The notes beneath the pieces were generated by a model, which made no database searches, was not told the origin of the DNA, and saw nothing but the letters and a program-made list of their open reading frames with translations. The position numbers were made by a program, and so were the translations under genes. A stretch of 17,650 nt of DNA, taken from positions 1 to 17,650 of the forward strand of contig RFVZ01000020.1 of NCBI GenBank assembly GCA_009922405.1, in the 5' to 3' direction. The stretch is from Betaproteobacteria bacterium (GTDB lineage: Bacteria > Pseudomonadota > Gammaproteobacteria > Burkholderiales > Burkholderiaceae_E). Shown one piece after another: positions 6,930 through 13,516 of the stretch; position 1 is the first letter of the stretch; each line of letters begins with the position of its first letter.

Positions 6930-8192
6930 ATGCGAGCTTTAGCTCCCCTGTTTGGTTGCGTTTTAACGGTCGTGGGACTGGCGCTTGCAGGGTCGGTGCA
7001 CGCGGCTCGTGAAAGCGGAGGCGGGCATTCTCATCTGGCCGCTAGACCGGTCGCTCACGACGCGAATGCCAGGAATCATCATCAGATCGCCGGAACGCCA
7101 GCGCAGGTTCGGGGCCGTTCAGACATTCAGGATCGGTTGCGCAAGGCACAGGTTGCGGCCTTGCTTGAAGGGCGCGAAGCCAAAGTAACCGTACAGCGGG
7201 CCGCTCGCGACGCGCGCTCCTCACGGGTTGGGCGTGAACGTCCCTCAGCCACCCTGCGGGGCGGTGCGCGGACCCCAACCGTGTCGGCCCAACGGGCGTT
7301 GATCAGTCAGTCTTCACTGAGCCAGTCTTCGCTGGGACAATCCTCGCTCAGCCATTCATTTGATTCGCCGCGCAGCGAGGCCTTTGCCGGTCGCCGATCG
7401 ATTGCCAGGGCCACTGGTTTGCACACTGCTCCCGATCCGCTAGATTTGAATTCGGCGGTAGTGCTCGTTCTTGATCAGGAGTCCGGTCGCACTCTCTACG
7501 AGAAGAATGCCGGCGCGGTCCTCCCAATTGCATCAATCACGAAATTGATGACGGCGATGGTGGTTCTTGAGACCGGGGATTCCTTGCAGGAGTTGATCGA
7601 GATCACCGAGGCGGATGTTGACACCGAGAAGCACAGCAGCTCCAGGGTTCGAGTGGGTACAACGCTGACGAGGGGCGAGCTCTTACAGCTGGCCCTGATG
7701 TCCTCCGAAAATAGGGCCGCCCACGCGCTGGCGCGTCGCTCACGCTTGGGTCTGACAGGATTTGTCGCTGCAATGAACGCGAAGGCGCGCGCTCTGGGGA
7801 TGAGCGACACCCAGTATTCGGATCCAACCGGGCTGTCGAGTCGCAATGTTTCGACGGCAAGAGACCTTTCGCGCCTGGTTCGGGTGGCGGCCGATCAACC
7901 CTTGGTTCGTCAGTTTTCGACGGCGACTGACATGATTGCGTTGGTACCCAATCAGCAGGTGTTTCGTAACACCAACCGTCTGATCCGTTCAGGCGACTGG
8001 GAGATTGACGTCTCGAAGACTGGCTATATCTCGGAAGCTGGACGTTGTCTCGTGATGCAGGTACGGATTCAGGGGCGTCCGACGACGGTCGTGCTTCTGG
8101 ATGCGTTTGCGAGTCAGGCCCGGACGACGGACGCGATGCGCATTCGTCGCTGGCTGGAAACCCCCGAAGGGAATCGCATTACAACCTCCTAA
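6930..8192 (+). CDS. pbpG: PBP7-type D-alanyl-D-alanine endopeptidase (serine peptidase S11)
   Basis: This is a 420-residue precursor. It starts with a signal peptide (positive N-end, hydrophobic 5-20, likely cut after SVHA at 25). The S11 penicillin-binding motifs follow: S202-ITK-205 (nucleophile Ser and Lys), S259-EN-261 and K363-TG-365. SDPTGLSSRNVSTARDL (297-313) is typical of the PBP7/PbpG branch, which cuts D-Ala-meso-DAP cross-links in the periplasm. E. coli PBP7 is about 310 residues. The extra 110 or so lie between the signal peptide and the catalytic domain (residues 26-165): a basic, Arg/Ala/Ser-rich linker with QSSLS repeats. No C-terminal membrane anchor is seen. The ATG at 6930 has AGAG 7-8 bases upstream. 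The gene converges with the IclR gene. Confidence 0.88.
   Translation: MRALAPLFGCVLTVVGLALAGSVHAARESGGGHSHLAARPVAHDANARNHHQIAGTPAQVRGRSDIQDRLRKAQVAALLEGREAKVTVQRAARDARSSRVGRERPSATLRGGARTPTVSAQRALISQSSLSQSSLGQSSLSHSFDSPRSEAFAGRRSIARATGLHTAPDPLDLNSAVVLVLDQESGRTLYEKNAGAVLPIASITKLMTAMVVLETGDSLQELIEITEADVDTEKHSSSRVRVGTTLTRGELLQLALMSSENRAAHALARRSRLGLTGFVAAMNAKARALGMSDTQYSDPTGLSSRNVSTARDLSRLVRVAADQPLVRQFSTATDMIALVPNQQVFRNTNRLIRSGDWEIDVSKTGYISEAGRCLVMQVRIQGRPTTVVLLDAFASQARTTDAMRIRRWLETPEGNRITTS
7308..7352 (+). repeat. 15-bp tandem repeat in the PBP7 linker (QSSLS x3)
   Basis: Three imperfect copies of a 15-base unit encode QSSLS, QSSLG and QSSLS (residues 127-141), followed by a degenerate HSF. Because the unit is a multiple of three, gain or loss of copies would change linker length without breaking the frame. 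Confidence 0.8.
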
Positions 8193-8247
8193 CCGAGGCG
8201 GTTTAATCGCGGCGTCCTGACCAAGAAGTCCCGATTCGCCCGTCCCT

Positions 8248-9042
8248 TTAGAGGTCAGGTTCCCAGCCTAGCGCGCTCGAGATCTGCTCGGTCGTCAGGC
8301 AAAGTCGCTCGACCCACTCGTTTTGAAGAAATTCGGCGGGCGCAGAGATCGAAAGCCCGGCGACCAGCTTGCCGCTGTCGTCGCGGATGCCGGCAGCGAT
8401 GCAGCGCACACCGAGCTCAAGTTCTTCATTATCTCTTGCATAACCGCGGGCTCTTACGAGCGACAACTCGCGATCCAGGGTGGTGATATCGGTGATGCTG
8501 TTGCGGGTCTGGCCGGCAAGCCCGGTCCGATGCACATAAGCCCGCACCTGACGCGCATCATCGGCCGCCAGGAACAGTTTTCCGACCGAGGTCAGGTGTA
8601 ACGGAGCTCTTCCGCCAATGGCACGAACCACCTGCATACCACTGCGCTCGCTCACGGCCCGTTCGATGTAGACGATCTCGTCTCCCCGCCTGACCGACAG
8701 ATTGACCGGCTGACCAGTGCCCCGGTGCAACTCCCGCATCGGATGGAGTGCCGCATCGCGCACACTCAGGCGTGCCTTGACCAGGTTGCCCAATTCAAGC
8801 AAACGCAGCCCAAGTTGGTAGGTGCCGGGTTCGACCCGTTCAACGTATCGTGCGAGGACCAGGTCGTTGAGAATTCGGTGCGCGGTCGAGGGATGCAGAC
8901 CCGTTCGCCCCGAGAGATCCTTGAGGCTGGCCGGGTCACTCTCGAGCGCAAGCGCATCGAGCAGTGCAACCATTCGGTCAAGTACTTGGATTGCACCCCG
9001 GGTGCCGGAGGGGTCAGGTTCAGAAATGCTGCGCTGCGTCAT
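8248..9042 (-). CDS. IclR family transcriptional regulator
   Basis: This 264-residue protein has the two-domain IclR layout. Residues 17-80 form the winged helix-turn-helix (LKDLSGRTGLHPSTAHRILNDL, with YVERVEPGTYQLGLRLLELG as wing and linker). Residues about 90-260 form the effector-binding domain (PVNLSVRRGDEIVYIER, HLTSVGKLFLA, LELGVRCIAAGIRD, LSISAP). The family binds small aromatic or organic acids and controls nearby catabolic operons. Here the neighbours on both sides are not obvious catabolic genes, so the target is unknown. The ATG at 9040-9042 has only a G-run directly before it. The gene ends 55 bases from the convergent PBP7-type gene. Confidence 0.9.
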   Translation of the reverse strand: MTQRSISEPDPSGTRGAIQVLDRMVALLDALALESDPASLKDLSGRTGLHPSTAHRILNDLVLARYVERVEPGTYQLGLRLLELGNLVKARLSVRDAALHPMRELHRGTGQPVNLSVRRGDEIVYIERAVSERSGMQVVRAIGGRAPLHLTSVGKLFLAADDARQVRAYVHRTGLAGQTRNSITDITTLDRELSLVRARGYARDNEELELGVRCIAAGIRDDSGKLVAGLSISAPAEFLQNEWVERLCLTTEQISSALGWEPDL

Positions 9043-9139
9043 CCCCCGGATTCTGCATGATTTCTAGCCCGCCGTGTCGGCGAATGCGACGCGGTGACAC
9101 CTTTGGGCCGCCTTCTGCAGGTCAACGCCTGCGGGATTG

Positions 9140-9591
9140 TCAGGCCTGGAGATTGACGAGAGCGCTTTGGTAGTAGCCCACGGATCGCGCGATGCGCAAG
9201 GTCTCTTCGGGCGGGATCTGGCGGATGACGTCCCCAGACTCTGAATCCCGAACGGTGATGACCTGCTTGTTGGCGTCCTTGTCAAAGCTGTGGTCGCCGC
9301 CTCAAGCGTCGGGCGCAAGGAGGCCTTGATGTCCGCGGCGTCTTTCGCTTGACGCTGGGTGTCGGCAACTTTGACGTCTGGCTTGAGTTCGGGCCGCGTA
9401 ACGGCGTTGCCCGTAGCCTGCGCGACCTGATCTGCATCTTTGTTGGCCTGTACCGCGTCGGCCAAAAGCCGGTAGGTCTCTTGGCCCCGATCACGGGCCG
9501 AGTTTCGGGCCGCACCACCCGCTTGTGTGGCGGTACGCTCAATCCCCACCGGGGCGGTGGTTGGACGTGTGGGCTGAATTCGATCGGACAT
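9140..9591 (-). pseudogene. flaG: FlaG-family flagellar protein, split by a frameshift
   Basis: The ATG at 9589-9591 opens a frame (GGAG 10 bases upstream) reading a polar, Ala/Gln/Thr/Asp-rich segment to about residue 96 (ADIKASLRPTLEA). In that frame the rest, to 9064, looks like non-coding Arg/Ser/Pro text. In the frame shifted by one base, from about 9301 down to a TGA at 9140-9142, the sequence reads SFDKDANKQVITVRDSES, then GDVIRQIPPEETLRIARS and a short tail. That is the conserved FlaG C-terminal domain. A stop at 9302-9304 closes this frame upstream, so it has no start of its own. One base missing near 9295-9304 would explain everything. FlaG proteins affect filament length and usually sit beside fliC/fliD; no other flagellar gene is here. 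Mutation, sequencing error or recoding are all possible; I see no slippery heptamer. Confidence 0.8.
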
Positions 9592-9622
9592 GTTTGAAAA
9601 ACTCCACTACATGGGTTGATTT

Positions 9623-9649
9623 ATTATCATTTTTTTTAAAGCGCCGCAA
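9623..9649 (-). promoter_or_regulatory. AT-rich possible promoter of the flaG-like gene
   Basis: On the minus strand GATAAT (9623-9628, 5 of 6 consensus) lies just after a run of eight A residues. TTGCGG (9644-9649) stands 15 bases upstream as a poor -35. The AT-rich block at 9611-9640 contrasts with the GC-rich surroundings. It is about 35 bases before the ATG. The flagellar sigma-28 pattern is not evident. Confidence 0.3.
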
Positions 9650-9678
9650 GTGACCCGGGCTCGCCGGCCATCAGCCAC

Positions 9679-9699
9679 AAAATCCACCCGTCAGATGGA
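9679..9699 (-). terminator. Weak possible terminator after murB
   Basis: On the minus strand, two bases after the murB stop codon, TCCATC and GGTGGA can pair (one G-U pair) around a 5-base loop and are followed by TTTT. The position suits the end of the scpA-murB transcript, but the stem is short. Confidence 0.4.
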
Positions 9700-9700
9700 A

Positions 9701-10774
9701 TCAAACGACTCGCGGTTCGATGGTGAGCGTGAGCCCGAAAAGCTTGCGGATATCGCGCTGAATTTCCTCCGCTAATCGCCTGATTTGCTGGCCACTGGCG
9801 CCGCCATGGTTGACCAGCACGAGTGCATGGTCGGTATGAACGCCGGCGTCGCCCTGACGCCTGCCTTTCCAACCGGCGCGTTCAATCAGCCAGGCGGCGG
9901 GGAGTTTCATCGTCGGGCCATGTTGACCGGATGGATCGGTGGATACGACCGGATAGGCCGGAAGTCCAGGGAACCGTGCCTGCAACTCGAGCGCTCTCTC
10001 GCTACCGATGATTGGGTTGGCAAAAAAGCTTCCCGCATTACCAAGTCTCGCCGGGTCGGGCAGTCGGCGCGTACGGATCGCAATCACGGCTTCGGCAACT
10101 TCCTGTGGGCAAATCGCCTGTGTTGATGAGCCTAGCCCCTTTGCTTCGCGAATGGCGTCGACTTGCGCGCGAAGATCGCCGTAGTTGAGTTGCAGCTCGC
10201 TGTCGCCGTGCGCGTGATGTCTTAGACGTAAGGTGACCGAGCAGATCAGCCAATGTGCTGCTCGAGCCTGTTTGAAAATGCTGTCACGGTAATTGAACTC
10301 GCAGTCTTGGGCGTCGAGGGTCAGCCAAGTACCGTGCGCCAGATCGAAAACCCGCGCCGACTCAAACACGTCTGCAAGCTCTGCCCCATAGGCCCCGATA
10401 TTTTGGATCGGGGCGGCACCCACCGTCCCCGGGATCAAGGCCAGATTCTCGAGCCCTTGAAACCCCATTGCCAGTGCCCACATGACCAGTCCATGCCACG
10501 ACTCGCCCGCGCCAACGACCACCCGGACGACATCAGAACTGCTATCAATTTGATAACTTTTGCCGGGTAGACACACCCGAATGACGGGTTCCGTCAGGTC
10601 ACGGGTGAAGAGCAGATTGCTGCCACCACCCAGAATAAGCGCTGTCCGACCCGCAAGCCATTGCCGGATGTCGCCGAGTTGCTCCTCGTGCTCAAGGTCT
10701 ACGAGTTGAGATGCCCAGGCGGCCACGCCGAATGTGTTGAGCGTCCTCAGGTCGACATTAGTGCGGAGTTTCAT
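9701..10774 (-). CDS. murB: UDP-N-acetylenolpyruvoylglucosamine reductase MurB
   Basis: This 357-residue cytoplasmic flavoenzyme makes UDP-N-acetylmuramate from the enolpyruvyl precursor with NADPH. It shows LILGGGSNLLF (47-56, FAD binding) and GLENLALIPGTVGAAPIQNIGAYG (107-130). It also has NYRDSIFK (161-168, R163) and GNAGSFFANP (245-254, with S249 as the proton-donor Ser). AAWLIERAGWKG (293-304) and a C-terminal TIEP (E353) complete the set. The length and the extended C-terminal region match the E. coli-type (type I) enzyme. The ATG at 10772-10774 overlaps the scpA stop by four bases (ATGA), so translation is coupled. It is the last gene of the minus-strand run. The enzyme is normally essential for wall synthesis. 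Confidence 0.95.
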   Translation of the reverse strand: MKLRTNVDLRTLNTFGVAAWASQLVDLEHEEQLGDIRQWLAGRTALILGGGSNLLFTRDLTEPVIRVCLPGKSYQIDSSSDVVRVVVGAGESWHGLVMWALAMGFQGLENLALIPGTVGAAPIQNIGAYGAELADVFESARVFDLAHGTWLTLDAQDCEFNYRDSIFKQARAAHWLICSVTLRLRHHAHGDSELQLNYGDLRAQVDAIREAKGLGSSTQAICPQEVAEAVIAIRTRRLPDPARLGNAGSFFANPIIGSERALELQARFPGLPAYPVVSTDPSGQHGPTMKLPAAWLIERAGWKGRRQGDAGVHTDHALVLVNHGGASGQQIRRLAEEIQRDIRKLFGLTLTIEPRVV

Positions 10775-11628
10775 CGCCCTCGAACAGCAAGGCGCAGGTA
10801 GATCGGCGCGAAAGGCTCGGCTTGGTTGATTAAGATAATGTGCTCGCGGGCGAGTTCGAGCAAGGCCACAAATGTGACAACCGCAACCGACAGGTTTGGA
10901 ACTGGGTCGAAGAGTTCATCGAACGTGATGAAGGGGCGATCCGCCAACGCGCGCAGGACTCGAGTCATGCAGTCCCGGATCGAGATCTGGGCGCGCTCGA
11001 TTCGATGGTGCACGACGAGTTTTGCACGTTGAATGACCCCCTGCCAGGCCAACTGCAAATCAGCCAGCGTGACGGTCGGCTGGCGGATGCGGGCATCTGG
11101 TTCCCACTCGACTGTCGCGGCATTGAAATCTCGACCAGCCTGAGGCATTGCATCAAGCCGGGCTGCAGCGAGGCGGATCTGTTCATACTCGATCAGGCGG
11201 CGCGCGAGTTCGGCTCGGGGGTCCTCCGGCTCGGTTTCGCCAGGGGCGACGGGCCTGGGCAAGAGGCCTCGCGATTTGATCTCGATGAGCATCGCGGCCA
11301 TCAGCAGGTACTCGCCCGCCAGTTCGAGATTTCGATCGCGAATCTCTTCGATGTAGACGAGGTACTGGCGGGTTATCTCCGCCATGGGGATGTCGAGGAT
11401 ATTGAAATTCTGGCGGCGAATCAGGTACAGCAGGAGATCGAGAGGACCTTCGAACGCGTCTAGGAATACTTCGAGTGCGTCTGGCGGAATGTAGAGATCG
11501 CTTGGTAACTCAAGCAGCGGCGTGCCGTAGAGTTTTGGTCCGGAGCGATCGGAGAGGGTTAGATCCGAATTGCCGGAAGCGGCCGCGTCGCGCTTCGCCC
11601 CGCTTTCCGCCGCGTCGAGCAACAACAC
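10771..11628 (-). CDS. scpA: Segregation and condensation protein A (ScpA)
   Basis: This 285-residue protein is the kleisin subunit that bridges the two SMC heads in the bacterial condensin. It contains FLDAFEGPLDLLLYLIRRQNFNILDIPMAEITRQYL (about residues 54-89), then AGEYLLMAAMLIEIKSRGLLP (104-124), the classic N-terminal ScpA region. The C-terminal winged helix (FDELF, FVALLELAREHII) would bind the other SMC head. An extra 45 or so variable residues precede the kleisin domain. The start is GTG 11628 or the following TTGs at 11625/11622; the GAGGA at 11632-11636 best suits the TTG at 11622. No scpB is seen in the window. It lies directly behind the DUF3460 gene and overlaps murB. Confidence 0.93.
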   Translation of the reverse strand: MLLLDAAESGAKRDAAASGNSDLTLSDRSGPKLYGTPLLELPSDLYIPPDALEVFLDAFEGPLDLLLYLIRRQNFNILDIPMAEITRQYLVYIEEIRDRNLELAGEYLLMAAMLIEIKSRGLLPRPVAPGETEPEDPRAELARRLIEYEQIRLAAARLDAMPQAGRDFNAATVEWEPDARIRQPTVTLADLQLAWQGVIQRAKLVVHHRIERAQISIRDCMTRVLRALADRPFITFDELFDPVPNLSVAVVTFVALLELAREHIILINQAEPFAPIYLRLAVRGR

Positions 11629-11640
11629 GTCCTCGCGCAG

Positions 11641-11829
11641 TTAACGCTTTGTGGACGTCTGGTAAACGTATCCGGGCTGTTGCAAACGAGACTCAGCCTG
11701 ACGGGCGAGCCGATCCCGGTCCAGCAACTTGTCCCACCAGAGGGCGCGACCGCGACGCTGCTCGACCTCTAGATGAGGGCGATCTTTTTTGAGCGCATCC
11801 AGAAACTGGGTTAGTTCAGATTGATACAT
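11641..11829 (-). CDS. DUF3460 family small protein
   Basis: From the ATG at 11827-11829 this is a 62-residue soluble protein starting MYQSELTQFLDALKKDRPHL. It continues with EQRRGRALWWDK and ends in QQPGYVYQTSTKR. This pattern (MYxSExTQFLxxLK, EEQRxGRALLWDK, YVYQ) is that of DUF3460, a short betaproteobacterial family of unknown function that I recall being found near scpA. An upstream start at 11865 would add 12 residues that do not fit the family. The stop lies 12 bases before the scpA GTG, so the two are likely co-transcribed. No function can be assigned. Confidence 0.85.
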   Translation of the reverse strand: MYQSELTQFLDALKKDRPHLEVEQRRGRALWWDKLLDRDRLARQAESRLQQPGYVYQTSTKR

Positions 11830-11835
11830 ATGCGA

Positions 11836-11865
11836 ATTGTAGGCGATGCCGGTCTGAATTACCAA
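11836..11865 (-). promoter_or_regulatory. Possible internal promoter before DUF3460-scpA-murB
   Basis: On the minus strand TTGGTA (11860-11865, 4 of 6) and TACAAT (11836-11841, 5 of 6) are 18 bases apart. The -10 ends only 6 bases before the ATG at 11829, so transcription would begin at or just next to the start codon. The -35 overlaps the end of the SulP gene. Confidence 0.42.
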
Positions 11866-13514
11866 GGCTGATCATTGAATGCCTGATCGATCGTAGACGC
11901 TTGTCCAGCGGGCCCCAGGCGGTCGAGAAATCCGCTGCGCTTCATCAGATCCAGCACGGCTCCGGAGGCTGCGATTACGACCAGTCGGCCACCCGTGCGC
12001 TGAATTGATCGCCGCAGATTGTCCAGCGCTTCCTGGCCTGTTGCATCCATGTAGAGCAAGCGGGTGAGGTCCAGCAAAACAACCTTGGGCAGGGACTCGG
12101 ATGGGTCGAGCAGGACTTCAATTTTGTCGATCGAGCCAAAAAAGAGGGCGCCCTCGATCCGCCACAACCCTGCGGTCTTGGTTCGATCTGAGGCTAGGTT
12201 TGCCACAGAGTCAATTGGCAAGGGGACTGACTCAACCCGCGTCAGGGTGGAAATCCGCCAAATGAAGAACAGGCAGGACAGCATCAGGCCCACTTCGACG
12301 GCCACCGTGATGTCGAAGACCACGGTTAGCAGGAAGGTGCTCAAGAGGGTCGTTCGATAGGGCAGATGGAAACGCTTGAGTTCCTCGAATGCGCGCCATT
12401 CGCCCATGTTCCACGCCACCATGAGCAGGATGGCGCCCAGCGTCGACAGTGGGATGTGACTCGCAAGGGGCGCCGCAAGCAACACGATGGCGGCGAGTGT
12501 CAGCGCATGAACGATCCCTGCAATCGGGGTTCGTCCCCCCGCTCGCACATTCGTTATCGTCCGCGCAATGGTTCCGGTTGCGGCGATCCCACCAAACAGT
12601 GGGCTCACCAGATTGGCGACGCCCTGGGCCATCAGTTCCTGATTGGGGTCATGACGATCATCAATCATCCCGTCGGCTACGCGGGCGCAGAGCAGCGACT
12701 CAATTGCGCCGAGCAATGCGATCGAGAGCGCGGGGGCAACCAGTTGCCGGGCAGACTCCCAGTCCAACGCCGGGAGTGCGGGTAGAGGCAATTGCGCGGG
12801 GATGCCGCCAAATCGGCTTCCGATCGTTTCAACGGGTAAATCGAACGCCACAACCGCCAGGGTGCCGAAAACCAGCGCGATCACACTCGCAGGGACCCTG
12901 CCGACAATCGGCTTTCCGGAGGTCCATCGCGGCCACAGCATGAGAATCAGCAACGAGGCGAGCGCGACCATCATTGCCCAGGGGTTGAGGCTCGGAAGGG
13001 TTTCCCAAATGATTTGTATTTGTGCGAAGAAATTTGCCGGCATCCGTTCGATTGGTAGGCCGATCAGGTCGCGCATCTGTTGGAGCGCAATCAGGACCGC
13101 GATGCCATTGGTGAACCCGATAATGATCGAAACCGGAACGAATCGGATCAGGACGCCCATTCGCAGGGCGCCCATTGCGAACAAAAAGCCACCGGCCATC
13201 ATGGTGGCGATGAGCAAGTTGGCGACACCGTACCGGTCGACGATGCCATAGAGCAGGGCAACAAAAGCGCCGGCCGGACCGCCAATCTGGACCCGCGAAC
13301 CACCGAGCAGTGAGATCAGCAATCCCGCCACAATCCCGGTTATGAGCCCCTGTTCAGGCTTGACCCCGCTGGCAATTCCAAAGGCCATTGCCAATGGCAA
13401 TGCCACGAACCCCACGGTCATCCCCGAGGTGACGTCACGCACGAACGCCGCGCGGCTATAACCTTTGAGTGCGAGGATCAGCCTTGGCCGGAACGTTGCC
13501 AAGGCCAATCTCAC
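11859..13514 (-). CDS. SulP family anion transporter with STAS domain
   Basis: This 551-residue protein joins a membrane transport domain (residues about 25-425, many hydrophobic helices) to a cytoplasmic STAS domain (about 445-545). Family marks include MTVGFVALPLAMAFGIASG (32-50), GGPAGAF (78-84) and AIESLL (270-275). The SulP signature GGIAATGTIARTITNVRAGG (308-327) is present. STAS holds LLDLTRLLYMDATG (480-493). SulP proteins move sulfate, bicarbonate or C4-dicarboxylates, often with H+ or Na+; the substrate is not readable here. The GTG start at 13512-13514 lies 2 bases after the metG stop and has no clear ribosome site, so translation probably relies on coupling to metG. The gene sits between housekeeping genes, which is an unusual location. 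Confidence 0.92.
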   Translation of the reverse strand: MRLALATFRPRLILALKGYSRAAFVRDVTSGMTVGFVALPLAMAFGIASGVKPEQGLITGIVAGLLISLLGGSRVQIGGPAGAFVALLYGIVDRYGVANLLIATMMAGGFLFAMGALRMGVLIRFVPVSIIIGFTNGIAVLIALQQMRDLIGLPIERMPANFFAQIQIIWETLPSLNPWAMMVALASLLILMLWPRWTSGKPIVGRVPASVIALVFGTLAVVAFDLPVETIGSRFGGIPAQLPLPALPALDWESARQLVAPALSIALLGAIESLLCARVADGMIDDRHDPNQELMAQGVANLVSPLFGGIAATGTIARTITNVRAGGRTPIAGIVHALTLAAIVLLAAPLASHIPLSTLGAILLMVAWNMGEWRAFEELKRFHLPYRTTLLSTFLLTVVFDITVAVEVGLMLSCLFFIWRISTLTRVESVPLPIDSVANLASDRTKTAGLWRIEGALFFGSIDKIEVLLDPSESLPKVVLLDLTRLLYMDATGQEALDNLRRSIQRTGGRLVVIAASGAVLDLMKRSGFLDRLGPAGQASTIDQAFNDQPW

Positions 13515-13516
13515 GG

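Noticed and set aside
8193..8247. AACCG-AGG-CGGTT between the convergent PBP7-type and IclR genes as a terminator.
   Set aside because: A 5-bp stem with a 3-base loop and no proper T-run; too weak to call.
9064..9300. Continuation of the flaG N-terminal frame to a stop near 9064 as a 175-residue novel protein.
   Set aside because: This tail is Arg/Ser/Pro-rich out-of-frame text, while the alternative frame gives the recognisable FlaG C-terminus over the same bases.
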